Origin: Vaginisenegalia massiliensis
GTDB taxonomy: Bacteria; Bacillota; Bacilli; Lactobacillales; Aerococcaceae
NCBI RefSeq assembly: GCF_900604935.1
Contig: NZ_UWPC01000014.1
Span: 1 to 34,862 of the forward strand
DNA: 34,862 bases
Direction of reading: 5' to 3'
Both the position numbers and the translations under genes were made by a program. Numbering within the stretch: the stretch's first letter is position 1; each line of letters begins with the position of its first letter. The notes under the pieces are model-generated. The model saw nothing but the letters and a program-made list of their open reading frames with translations. It was not told the origin of the DNA and made no database searches. Shown here one piece after another: positions 25,004 to 32,712 of the stretch.

Positions 25004-26923
25004 ATGAAAATTATTAATATTGGAGTTTTAGCTCATGTTGATGCAGGAAAAACTACCTTAACAGAAAGCTTATTATATAACAGTGGAGCGATTACAGAAT
25101 TAGGAAGCGTGGACAAAGGTACAACGAGGACGGATAATACGCTTTTAGAACGTCAGAGAGGAATTACAATTCAGACAGGAATAACCTCTTTTCAGTGGGA
25201 AAATACGAAGGTGAACATCATAGACACGCCAGGACATATGGATTTCTTAGCAGAAGTATATCGTTCATTATCAGTTTTAGATGGGGCAATTCTACTGATT
25301 TCTGCAAAAGATGGCGTACAAGCACAAACTCGTATATTATTTCATGCACTTAGGAAAATGGGGATTCCCACAATCTTTTTTATCAATAAGATTGACCAAA
25401 ATGGAATTGATTTATCAACGGTTTATCAGGATATTAAAGAGAAACTTTCTGCCGAAATTGTAATCAAACAGAAGGTAGAACTGTATCCTAATATGTGTGT
25501 GACGAACTTTACCGAATCTGAACAATGGGATACGGTAATAGAGGGAAACGATGACCTTTTAGAGAAATATATGTCCGGTAAATCATTAGAAGCATTGGAA
25601 CTCGAACAAGAGGAAAGCATAAGATTTCATAATTGTTCCCTGTTCCCTGTTTATCACGGAAGTGCAAAAAACAATATAGGGATTGATAACCTTATAGAAG
25701 TGATTACGAATAAATTTTATTCATCAACACATCGAGGTCCGTCTGAACTTTGCGGAAATGTTTTCAAAATTGAATATACAAAAAAAAGACAACGTCTTGC
25801 ATATATACGCCTTTATAGTGGAGTACTACATTTACGAGATTCGGTTAGAGTATCAGAAAAAGAAAAAATAAAAGTTACAGAAATGTATACTTCAATAAAT
25901 GGTGAATTATGTAAGATTGATAGAGCTTATTCTGGAGAAATTGTTATTTTGCAAAATGAGTTTTTGAAGTTAAATAGTGTTCTTGGAGATACAAAACTAT
26001 TGCCACAGAGAAAAAAGATTGAAAATCCGCACCCTCTACTACAAACAACTGTTGAACCGAGTAAACCTGAACAGAGAGAAATGTTGCTTGATGCCCTTTT
26101 GGAAATCTCAGATAGTGATCCGCTTCTACGATATTACGTGGATTCTACGACACATGAAATTATACTTTCTTTCTTAGGGAAAGTACAAATGGAAGTGATT
26201 AGTGCACTGTTGCAAGAAAAGTATCATGTGGAGATAGAACTAAAAGAGCCTACAGTCATTTATATGGAGAGACCGTTAAAAAATGCAGAATATACCATTC
26301 ACATCGAAGTGCCGCCAAATCCTTTCTGGGCTTCCATTGGTTTATCTGTATCACCGCTTCCGTTGGGAAGTGGAATGCAGTATGAGAGCTCGGTTTCTCT
26401 TGGATACTTAAATCAATCATTTCAAAATGCAGTTATGGAAGGGATACGCTATGGTTGCGAACAAGGATTATATGGTTGGAATGTGACGGATTGTAAAATC
26501 TGTTTTAAGTATGGCTTATACTATAGCCCTGTTAGTACCCCAGCAGATTTTCGGATGCTTGCTCCTATTGTATTGGAACAAATCTTAAAAAAAGCTGGAA
26601 CAGAATTGTTAGAGCCATATCTTAGTTTTAAAATTTATGCGCCACAGGAATATCTTTCACGAGCATACAACGATGCTCCTAAATATTGTGCGAACATCGT
26701 AGACACTCAATTGAAAAATAATGAGGTCATTCTTAGTGGAGAAATCCCTGCTCGGTGTATTCAAGAATATCGTAGTGATTTAACTTTCTTTACAAATGGA
26801 CGTAGTGTTTGTTTAACAGAGTTAAAAGGGTACCATGTTACTACCGGTGAACCTGTTTGCCAGCCCCGTCGTCCAAATAGTCGGATAGATAAAGTACGAT
26901 ATATGTTCAATAAAATAACTTAG
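25004..26923 (+). CDS. tet(M): Tetracycline resistance ribosomal protection protein Tet(M)
   Basis: A 639-aa EF-G-like GTPase that removes tetracycline and minocycline from the ribosome. G motifs: [10 protein letters not shown] (10-19), DTPGH (74-78), NKID (128-131). Domains II-V follow, ending in the C-terminal helix with [15 protein letters not shown]. The ATG at 25004 follows GGAGG and gives the standard Tet(M) length; the frame is open from 24989. The sequence is intact, so the strain is expected to be resistant. Expression is set by the promoter at 24697 and the attenuator. Confidence 0.99.
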   Translation: MKIINIGVLAHVDAGKTTLTESLLYNSGAITELGSVDKGTTRTDNTLLERQRGITIQTGITSFQWENTKVNIIDTPGHMDFLAEVYRSLSVLDGAILLISAKDGVQAQTRILFHALRKMGIPTIFFINKIDQNGIDLSTVYQDIKEKLSAEIVIKQKVELYPNMCVTNFTESEQWDTVIEGNDDLLEKYMSGKSLEALELEQEESIRFHNCSLFPVYHGSAKNNIGIDNLIEVITNKFYSSTHRGPSELCGNVFKIEYTKKRQRLAYIRLYSGVLHLRDSVRVSEKEKIKVTEMYTSINGELCKIDRAYSGEIVILQNEFLKLNSVLGDTKLLPQRKKIENPHPLLQTTVEPSKPEQREMLLDALLEISDSDPLLRYYVDSTTHEIILSFLGKVQMEVISALLQEKYHVEIELKEPTVIYMERPLKNAEYTIHIEVPPNPFWASIGLSVSPLPLGSGMQYESSVSLGYLNQSFQNAVMEGIRYGCEQGLYGWNVTDCKICFKYGLYYSPVSTPADFRMLAPIVLEQILKKAGTELLEPYLSFKIYAPQEYLSRAYNDAPKYCANIVDTQLKNNEVILSGEIPARCIQEYRSDLTFFTNGRSVCLTELKGYHVTTGEPVCQPRRPNSRIDKVRYMFNKIT

Positions 26924-27020
26924 TGTATTTTATGTTGTTATATAAATATGGTTTCTTGTTAAATAAGATGAAATATTTTTTAATAAAGATTTGAATTAAA
27001 GTGTAAAGGAGGAGATAGTT

Positions 27021-27209
27021 ATTATAAACTACAAGTGGATATTGTGTCCTGTATGTGGAAATAAAACACGATTAAAGATAAGGGAAGATACTGAATTAAA
27101 AAAATTCCCCCTCTATTGTCCGAAATGCAGACAAGAAAATTTAATTGAAATAAAGCAGTTCAAAGTAACTGTGATTACAGAGCCAGACGCAAAGACGCAG
27201 AGCCGATAA
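27021..27209 (+). CDS. orf6: Tn916 Orf6, cysteine-rich KTR protein
   Basis: A 62-aa protein (reading ...YKWILCPVCGNKTRLKI... then YCPKCRQENLI) with two CxxC pairs, a likely zinc ribbon of the "cysteine-rich KTR" family found beside tet(M). There is no ATG, GTG or TTG in place: AAAGGAGG (27005-27012) is followed at eight bases by ATT ATA AAC, so the best start is ATT at 27021. Its stop lies within a 20-bp stem terminator. Function unknown. Confidence 0.8.
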   Translation: MINYKWILCPVCGNKTRLKIREDTELKKFPLYCPKCRQENLIEIKQFKVTVITEPDAKTQSR

Positions 27210-27248
27210 AATGAGATTAATACAATCTCATTTTATCGGCTCTTTCCG
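27199..27248. terminator. Terminator between orf6 and orf9
   Basis: A perfect 20-bp stem (27199-27218 with 27224-27243, loop aatac). It can act on both strands, for orf6 rightward and orf9 leftward, and read-through would connect tet(M) to orf7/orf8. Confidence 0.85.
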
Positions 27249-27268
27249 TTATGTATGGATTCTTTTAA

Positions 27269-27622
27269 TTAGTCTTCGATGTTTCTTGCTTCGTTGATAC
27301 CGCTGGCTAAAGATTCCATTAAGGATAGTTCTTTGTCTGTAAAGCTATCCATGTATTTCTCTATCTGTAATCGTCGGGTGCTTTTTACCAAGTTATTAGC
27401 AGGTAAGAAAAATTCATCAACGGAAACATGAAGTAACGATACAAGGTCATAAAGAACTTGTATGCTGGGGTGTTGCCCTTTATTTTCAATATTAGTTAAG
27501 TACCGTGGGTCAATTTCAATCAATGCTCCCACTTGTTCACGAGTTAAACCTCGTTTCAATCGAGCTTCTTTAATGGCTAAACCAAAGGCTCTAAAATCAT
27601 ATTTATCTTCTTTTTTACGCAT
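27269..27622 (-). CDS. orf9: Tn916 Orf9, XRE-family repressor
   Basis: A 117-aa regulator with an N-terminal helix-turn-helix (about 12-66: [20 protein letters not shown], then [16 protein letters not shown]). It is the only minus-strand gene of the element. In the Tn916 model Orf9 lowers expression of the divergent orf7/orf8. GAGGTGG precedes the ATG. Confidence 0.95.
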   Translation of the reverse strand: MRKKEDKYDFRAFGLAIKEARLKRGLTREQVGALIEIDPRYLTNIENKGQHPSIQVLYDLVSLLHVSVDEFFLPANNLVKSTRRLQIEKYMDSFTDKELSLMESLASGINEARNIED

Positions 27623-28126
27623 AGTAGACCACCTCTATACATTTTATTGTTCCTACTGAATTAAAAACAGGTATAGAAAAACGTGTTATATGGTTTATAG
27701 GTTTATATTTAATAAAAAGCACTACTAAACGCCAATAAAAAAAACCGTTATATGGTAGTGCTATTTACGCTGTTAAAATATTGTATATTACTTCCAAATG
27801 GCGGTTTGTTGGAGGTCAACGTCGCCATGAAGTACATCATATACAATAAATTTCCTTACATTGGGTTCTTGTCAAAAAAAGTCGTCTATCTGCAATAGAT
27901 AAGTACGTCCACCAATGTGGTTTTATAAATCATATAGATAGAATAACAGAAGCATGTAAACAGAGAAATAAATCTGTTTATATGCTTTTTTGGCTATTCA
28001 GAACTTTTTTACAAAGTTTATTTATCAGTAATGCAACAAATCCCCCTTTCACATTGGGACTAAGAGTGAAAGGAGATAAACGAGCAAGGCTCACTTCCTT
28101 TCCTAGACAGAAAGGGGGTGAGAAAC
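27623..28126 (+). promoter_or_regulatory. Control region between orf9 and orf7
   Basis: A 500-bp segment without a convincing gene. It holds an inverted repeat AGCACTAC/GTAGTGCT (27718-27725 with 27755-27762), AT-rich promoter-like DNA around 27770-27795, and a strong terminator (27950-27992). The 62-codon frame at 27982-28170 (the small orf10 type) overlaps orf7 and lacks a ribosome binding site, so I do not call it a gene. The region fits the tetracycline- and Orf9-controlled switch of the element. Confidence 0.6.
27950..27992 (+). terminator. Attenuator-like terminator upstream of orf7
   Basis: A 15-bp stem with one G-U pair (27950-27964 with 27973-27987) and a T-run. It lies in the leader of orf7, so read-through would be needed to express orf7, orf8, xis and int. 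Confidence 0.8.
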
Positions 28127-28549
28127 ATGAAACCATCTTCTTTTCAGACCACAATAGAAAATCAGTTTGACTATATCTGTAAACGTGCTATGGAAGACGA
28201 GCGAAAGAATTATATGCTTTATCTTTCAAGGATTGCAAAGCGTGAGGTGTCCTTTTCGGATGTTGGCGATTATCTTGTTAGCCAGTTTGCGACAACAGAT
28301 AACTATTCAACTGACTTTCAGATTTTTACACTCAATGGGTTATCAGTAGGCGTTGAAAATGATTTGTTGAGTGAAGCATTACGTGAGTTGCCAGACAAGA
28401 AACGTGAAATTCTACTGCTGTTTTACTTTATGGACATGAGCGATTCAGAAATTGCAGACCTGTTGAAATTGAACCGTTCTACTGTCTATCGGCATAGAAC
28501 CAGTGGACTAGCCTTAATTAAAAAGTTTATGGAGGAATTTGAAGAATGA
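28127..28549 (+). CDS. orf7: Tn916 Orf7, sigma-70-like regulator
   Basis: A 140-aa protein with a C-terminal sigma region 4 helix-turn-helix (LRELPDKKREILLLFYFMD, then SDSEIADLLKLNRSTVYRHR). ATG at 28127 after AAAGGGGGTG; a GTG at 28118 is in frame but lies within the ribosome binding site. Together with Orf8 it drives excision and transfer functions in the Tn916 model. Overlaps orf8 by 4 bp (ATGA). Confidence 0.94.
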   Translation: MKPSSFQTTIENQFDYICKRAMEDERKNYMLYLSRIAKREVSFSDVGDYLVSQFATTDNYSTDFQIFTLNGLSVGVENDLLSEALRELPDKKREILLLFYFMDMSDSEIADLLKLNRSTVYRHRTSGLALIKKFMEEFEE

Positions 28550-28776
28550 AAACACAATATCCTATGATTCCCTTTCCTCTCATTGTAAAGGCAACAGATG
28601 GCGATACCGAAGCGATTAACCAGATTCTACATCATTACAGAGGGTACATAACGAAGCGTTCCCTACGACTTATGAAAGATGAATATGGCAATCAAAGTAT
28701 GGTCGTTGATGAAGTCTTACGTGGAAGAATGGAAACCAGACTGATTACAAAGATTTTGTCATTTGAAATTAAGTAA
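28546..28776 (+). CDS. orf8: Tn916 Orf8, helix-turn-helix partner of Orf7
   Basis: A 76-aa protein (FPLIVKATDGDTEAINQILHHYRGYI) resembling sigma region 2-like or helix-turn-helix domains of conjugative transposons. Translationally coupled to orf7 by an ATGA overlap. It is thought to act with Orf7 on transcription that runs through xis and int into the conjugation genes after circularisation. Confidence 0.92.
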   Translation: MKTQYPMIPFPLIVKATDGDTEAINQILHHYRGYITKRSLRLMKDEYGNQSMVVDEVLRGRMETRLITKILSFEIK

Positions 28777-29236
28777 TATCCTCTCTCCTTTCGTGGAAGC
28801 GTGCTAAACCATTCCACGCTTCCCGAACAGGGAGGTTTGTTATTCCACCAAAGCATATTGAGCTTTCAATGTGTTTTGATAGGCTAACGAGCCATTGTTC
28901 TTTGAAAACTGAATAAAAGTAATCGAATACGTTTCGATAAGAAAAGAGCCAACGGAACTAACCGCCATGACCTATCTTATAAAGATAGCGAGCGATTCAT
29001 GTTAGTGATCCGAGAAGCAATCTTTAGCAGGATTGCCTGCAACGACATTCTTATCGTGATAATGATACTCCCATACAGTCAATAGTCCGAGCGTGATAAA
29101 ACCGTCGCAGGCAATGAGTATGGCTACATGAGAACCATGCAGGGGTGGAACTCCCGTGAGCTTTGCTAAAGCTGTTCGATTGCTGGTAAAACAACTTTTA
29201 TGAAATCCAAATAAGTGATTTGGAAAGGAGGATTTT
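28777..29236 (+). promoter_or_regulatory. Structured 460-bp leader before xis
   Basis: No gene is seen here; the minus-strand frame at 29002-29253 overlaps xis and has no ribosome binding site. There is a perfect 9-bp hairpin (28795-28803 with 28815-28823, no T-run), a long-range pairing ATTGCCTGC/GCAGGCAAT (29032-29040 with 29107-29115) and the xis ribosome binding site AAAGGAGG at its end. Likely an RNA leader or processing region. Confidence 0.5.
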
Positions 29237-29440
29237 ATGAAGCAGACTGACATTCCTATTTGGGAACGTTATACCCTAACCATTGAAGAAGCGTCAAAAT
29301 ATTTTCGTATTGGCGAAAACAAGCTACGACGCTTGGCAGAGGAAAATAAAAATGCAAATTGGCTGATTATGAATGGCAATCGTATTCAGATTAAACGAAA
29401 ACAATTTGAAAAAATTATAGATACATTGGACGCAATCTAG
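29237..29440 (+). CDS. xis: Tn916 excisionase
   Basis: A 67-aa basic winged-helix protein ([22 protein letters not shown]) of the Tn916 Xis family. It binds near both ends of the element and steers Int towards excision. AAAGGAGG precedes the ATG; int follows after 81 bp. Confidence 0.97.
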
Positions 29441-29521
29441 CGTCGCCAAAGGGTCTTGTATATGATAAAATAGTATTAAGTCGTATCAAGGCTCTTTCCA
29501 TAAAGGAAAGGAGCAAATGCC

Positions 29522-30739
29522 ATGTCAGAAAAAAGACGTGACAATAAAGGTCGAATCTTAAAGACTGGAGAGAGCCAACGAAAAGACGGAAGATACTTAT
29601 ACAAATATATAGATTCATTTGGAGAACCGCAATTTGTTTACTCGTGGAAACTTGTGGCTACAGACCGAGTACCAGCAGGAAAGCGTGATTGTATCTCACT
29701 TAGAGAGAAAATCGCAGAGTTACAGAAAGACATTCATGATGGTATTGATGTTGTAGGAAAGAAAATGACACTCTGCCAGCTTTACGCAAAACAGAACGCT
29801 CAAAGACCAAAGGTTAGAAAAAACACTGAAACTGGACGCAAATATCTTATGGATATTTTGAAGAAAGACAAGTTAGGTGTAAGAAGTATTGACAGTATTA
29901 AGCCATCAGACGCTAAAGAATGGGCTATTAGAATGAGTGAAAATGGTTATGCTTATCAAACCATCAATAACTACAAACGTTCTTTAAAGGCTTCATTCTA
30001 TATTGCTATACAAGATGATTGTGTTCGGAAGAATCCATTTGACTTTCAACTGAAAGCAGTTCTTGATGATGATACTGTCCCTAAGACCGTACTAACAGAA
30101 GAACAGGAAGAAAAACTGTTAGCCTTTGCAAAAGCTGATAAAACCTACAGCAAAAATTATGATGAAATTCTGATACTCTTAAAAACAGGTCTTCGTATTT
30201 CAGAGTTTGGTGGTTTGACACTTCCAGATTTAGATTTTGAGAATCGTCTTGTCAATATAGACCATCAGCTATTGAGAGATACTGAAATTGGGTACTACAT
30301 TGAAACACCAAAGACCAAAAGTGGCGAACGTCAAGTTCCTATGGTTGAAGAAGCCTATCAAGCATTTAAGCGAGTGTTAGCGAATCGAAAGAATGATAAG
30401 CGTGTTGAGATTGATGGATATAGTGATTTCCTCTTTCTTAATAGAAAGAACTATCCAAAAGTGGCAAGTGATTACAACGGCATGATGAAAGGTCTTGTTA
30501 AGAAATACAATAAGTATAACGAGGATAAATTGCCACACATCACTCCACATAGTTTGCGACATACATTCTGTACCAACTATGCAAATGCAGGAATGAATCC
30601 AAAGGCATTACAGTACATTATGGGACATGCTAATATAGCCATGACGCTGAACTATTACGCACATGCAACATTCGATTCTGCAATGGCAGAAATGAAACGC
30701 TTGAATAAAGAGAAGCAACAGGAGCGTCTTGTTGCTTAG
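29522..30739 (+). CDS. int: Tn916 tyrosine recombinase (integrase)
   Basis: A 405-aa integrase. Residues 1-74 form the arm-binding domain, about 80-170 the core-binding domain, and 190-400 the catalytic domain with Arg225 (TGLRISE), His343, Arg346 (HSLRH), His369 (MGHAN) and the nucleophile Tyr379. It joins and resolves the transposon ends with 5-7 bp coupling sequences and prefers bent AT-rich targets. GAAAGGAG lies before the ATG. All catalytic residues are in place. Confidence 0.99.
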   Translation: MSEKRRDNKGRILKTGESQRKDGRYLYKYIDSFGEPQFVYSWKLVATDRVPAGKRDCISLREKIAELQKDIHDGIDVVGKKMTLCQLYAKQNAQRPKVRKNTETGRKYLMDILKKDKLGVRSIDSIKPSDAKEWAIRMSENGYAYQTINNYKRSLKASFYIAIQDDCVRKNPFDFQLKAVLDDDTVPKTVLTEEQEEKLLAFAKADKTYSKNYDEILILLKTGLRISEFGGLTLPDLDFENRLVNIDHQLLRDTEIGYYIETPKTKSGERQVPMVEEAYQAFKRVLANRKNDKRVEIDGYSDFLFLNRKNYPKVASDYNGMMKGLVKKYNKYNEDKLPHITPHSLRHTFCTNYANAGMNPKALQYIMGHANIAMTLNYYAHATFDSAMAEMKRLNKEKQQERLVA

Positions 30740-30752
30740 TAGTACAAATGAA

Positions 30753-30774
30753 TTTACTACTTATTTACCACTTC
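30753..30774. repeat. Integrase arm-type (DR-2) sites, right end
   Basis: TTTACTACTTA followed by TTTACCACTTC, 14 bp after the int stop and about 150 bp from the right end; same family as the pair at 12956-12977. Apart from these sites, 30775-30915 shows no gene. Confidence 0.8.
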
Positions 30775-30915
30775 TGACAGCTAAGACATGAGGAAATATG
30801 CAAAGAAACGTGAAGTATCTTCCTACAGTAAAAATACTCGAAAGCACATAGAATAAGGCTTTACGAGCATTTAAGAAAATATAAAAAGATAATTAGAAAT
30901 TTATACTTTGTTTCA

Positions 30916-30924
30916 CATAAAAAT
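30916..30924. repeat. Right end / junction of Tn916
   Basis: cataaaaat, matching 12889-12897. The preceding cac differs from the left side (tag), as expected for different coupling bases. Confidence 0.75.
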
Positions 30925-30948
30925 AGCCTCCTTCGGGTGAAGGAGGCT
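30919..30948 (-). terminator. Terminator of the M28 aminopeptidase gene, at the Tn916 junction
   Basis: A perfect 10-bp stem (30925-30934 with 30939-30948, loop gggt); on the minus strand it runs into TATTTTTATG. That U-tract is shared with the transposon end, so Tn916 joined the chromosome exactly at the 3' tail of the terminator. Confidence 0.85.
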
Positions 30949-30974
30949 TTTGGGGTTTGTGAGATTAAATTAGA

Positions 30975-32366
30975 TTATTTTTTCTTTGAAAGAGCGATGA
31001 AGCCAAAACCTAAAGTGGTTAAAGCAGCCACTAAAACTGGGCTAACTGCTTCTTCACCCGTTGCAGGTAGCGTTTCTTTAGCTTTATCTTCTGATTTTTC
31101 AATGACTTTACCTTCGCCACCTACTTTATCTTCTTCTTCAGCTGCTTCTGCATCGATAGCTTGGAATTCTTCTAAGTCTTCTGGAGCTGTCATGTTAATT
31201 AATAAGTTGTATAAATCAGCAGAGAAGGCATGTAAGTGGTCTTGAGCACGGCTACCAAATTCTTTGGTGATAAAGTCTAAATTATCCATACCAGTATGGA
31301 AGATTGGACCATATTTTTCAGTTTGGTCGTAACCGTCTAATTCAGCAATATCCCAGTTTGTTCCTTCGAAGTAAACAATTGGAATGCCTACTTCGTTAAA
31401 TGGTGCATGGTCAGACCAGTCACCCGTTTCACCATAAGGATATTCAGGATTCTTACCAGGGTTTGGTTCCATACCTTCGATACCTAATTCATCTGCGATA
31501 TCGAAAGCTTGGTCTCTTACCCAATGTTCGCCACCTAGACCAGCATGGATATACATTTTGTCACCAGCAATGAGGGAGTCTAGGTTAACCATAGCTGCTG
31601 TATTAGCAATTTCTTCTTCGGTCATATTCTTAACATAAGCTTTAGATCCTTGAAGACCCATTTCTTCTGCTCCGAAGAATACAAATTTCAAGGAGTATTT
31701 AGTGTCGACTTCCATCAAACGACGAGCCATTTCTAAAGTTACCCCAACACCCGAAGCATTATCATCTGCACCAAGAGAGCCACCTTTATTTACTGAGTCA
31801 TAGTGAGCACCCACGACTACTTCACGAGCCACTTGACCCGCTTTGTAGGCAATAATATTGCTTGTAGTAAAACTTTCACCTTTTTTATTAGTAAATGAGA
31901 ATTCTTGTAACTCAGGATCGTAACCATAAGATCTTAATTCATCGATAATATATTGACGAGCAGCCGCTTCTCCTTGCGATCCAACAACACGAGAGCCAAT
32001 TTCTTTTGATAATACTTCGATGTGTTCAGCTGCTTCTTCACCAAATGTTTCGTCTTCTACTAAGTTAAGATCCATTTCTTTCAAAGTAGCGTCATTACCG
32101 ACCGTATTTTCAGTCGTTGTTTCAGGCGCCACCGTTGTTGTTTCAGCAGCAACAGGCGCAGTTGTTGTTTCAGCTACAGTCGTTGTTTCCACCACTGGTG
32201 CCACAGTCGTTGTTTCTTGTGCTTGAGCAACTTGATTAGCACCGAAGAATAAAACAGTTCCAGACACAACAGATAATACACCAACGCCTAAACGTTTAAT
32301 TGTGTAGCTATCTTTGCGATTAGCCATGCGACGAGTCATCTCGCTCATATTATTCTTTCCTAACAA
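30975..32366 (-). CDS. Sortase-anchored M28 family aminopeptidase
   Basis: A 463-aa secreted zinc peptidase from a TTG start (AGGAGG seven bases upstream). A YSIRK-like signal peptide (SYTIKRLGVGVLSVVSG, cut probably near residue 49) leads to a Thr/Glu/Val-rich repeat spacer (about 50-90). The catalytic domain (about 100-400) has the zinc ligands His188, Asp201, Glu234/235, Asp263 and His357. An acidic linker and LPATG (433-437), a hydrophobic helix and SKKK follow, so sortase A should fix it to the wall. It probably trims host or environmental peptides for amino acids. Confidence 0.93.
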   Translation of the reverse strand: MLGKNNMSEMTRRMANRKDSYTIKRLGVGVLSVVSGTVLFFGANQVAQAQETTTVAPVVETTTVAETTTAPVAAETTTVAPETTTENTVGNDATLKEMDLNLVEDETFGEEAAEHIEVLSKEIGSRVVGSQGEAAARQYIIDELRSYGYDPELQEFSFTNKKGESFTTSNIIAYKAGQVAREVVVGAHYDSVNKGGSLGADDNASGVGVTLEMARRLMEVDTKYSLKFVFFGAEEMGLQGSKAYVKNMTEEEIANTAAMVNLDSLIAGDKMYIHAGLGGEHWVRDQAFDIADELGIEGMEPNPGKNPEYPYGETGDWSDHAPFNEVGIPIVYFEGTNWDIAELDGYDQTEKYGPIFHTGMDNLDFITKEFGSRAQDHLHAFSADLYNLLINMTAPEDLEEFQAIDAEAAEEEDKVGGEGKVIEKSEDKAKETLPATGEEAVSPVLVAALTTLGFGFIALSKKK

Positions 32367-32386
32367 GAAAATTCCTCCTAAAAGAT

Positions 32387-32414
32387 AGTTTAGTAAGCGC
32401 TTTATTTAACTCAA
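32387..32414 (-). promoter_or_regulatory. Candidate promoter of the M28 gene with a cre-like site
   Basis: On the minus strand TTGAGT (32409-32414) and TAAACT (32387-32392) lie 16 bp apart. Between them AAAGCGCTTAC resembles the core of a catabolite-responsive element (mismatches only at outer positions). CcpA control is possible, not proven. The rest of 32415-32640 shows no gene. Confidence 0.45.
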
Positions 32415-32647
32415 TAGTAGCACTTCAGCCTAATAATAGCTAGCTTTTAATTAAATTATAATAAAGAAGTTATTACTAATTTAATAAAATCGAAAAAATA
32501 ATCGAATAAGCCCCTATTAATCACCTTTATATATAATGATGAAAGCAAGCTATTTTAATGAATCAGCCTATCTTTGAAGGCGCTTTCTCATAATGCTCTC
32601 ATATATCTTTGGCTATTTGTCTACCTGACTAACAAATGCTCTTTCAA

Positions 32648-32676
32648 TTGACCCCGCATACCCCTATGGGTATAAT
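32648..32676 (+). promoter_or_regulatory. Promoter of the CoA-disulfide reductase operon
   Basis: TTGACC (32648-32653) and a perfect TATAAT (32671-32676) with a 17-bp spacer; nearly consensus and so likely to be strong unless repressed. Confidence 0.85.
32658..32673 (+). promoter_or_regulatory. CsoR/CstR-type operator
   Basis: ATACCCCTATGGGTAT, a near-palindrome of the ATACCC-GGGTAT class bound by CsoR/CstR repressors. It fills the spacer and overlaps the -10 box, so binding would block RNA polymerase. The repressor is encoded as the second gene of the same operon. Confidence 0.8.
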
Positions 32677-32712
32677 AAAAATTAGATTAACTTTATACAT
32701 AAGGAGACAATC

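Larger units (their letters stand above)
12891..30922 (+). mobile_element. Tn916: Tn916-family conjugative transposon carrying tet(M)
   Basis: All Tn916 modules are present in canonical order: conjugation (orf24-orf13), accessory tet(M), regulation (orf6, orf9, orf7, orf8) and recombination (xis, int). The ends are placed by cataaaaat at 12889-12897 and 30916-30924, giving about 18.03 kb, in agreement with the published 18,032 bp, so there are no large insertions or deletions. Integrase arm-site repeats (TTTACTACTWA) lie near both ends. Junction bases are ambiguous by up to ten because element, coupling bases and AT-rich target look alike. Excision gives a circle in which int-proximal transcription runs into the conjugation genes. 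Confidence 0.97.

Noticed and set aside
27982-28170. Possible small gene (62 codons, orf10 type) upstream of orf7
   Set aside because: It has no ribosome binding site, its 5' part lies in a terminator and its 3' part overlaps orf7 in another frame.
29002-29253. Minus-strand frame of 83 codons upstream of xis
   Set aside because: It overlaps the start of xis, has no ribosome binding site and its bases are explained by RNA-like inverted repeats.
12891-30922. Extra cargo or a second element nested in Tn916
   Set aside because: All intervals between Tn916 genes have the canonical content and the total length equals the reference within a few bases.
32100-32220. Short repeats that resemble a CRISPR or satellite array
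   Set aside because: They are codon-level repeats (Glu-Thr-Thr-Thr) inside a coding region without spacers of constant length.
32020-32226. Plus-strand frame with Val/Ser repeats
   Set aside because: It is the antisense shadow of the Thr/Glu/Val repeat spacer of the M28 aminopeptidase.
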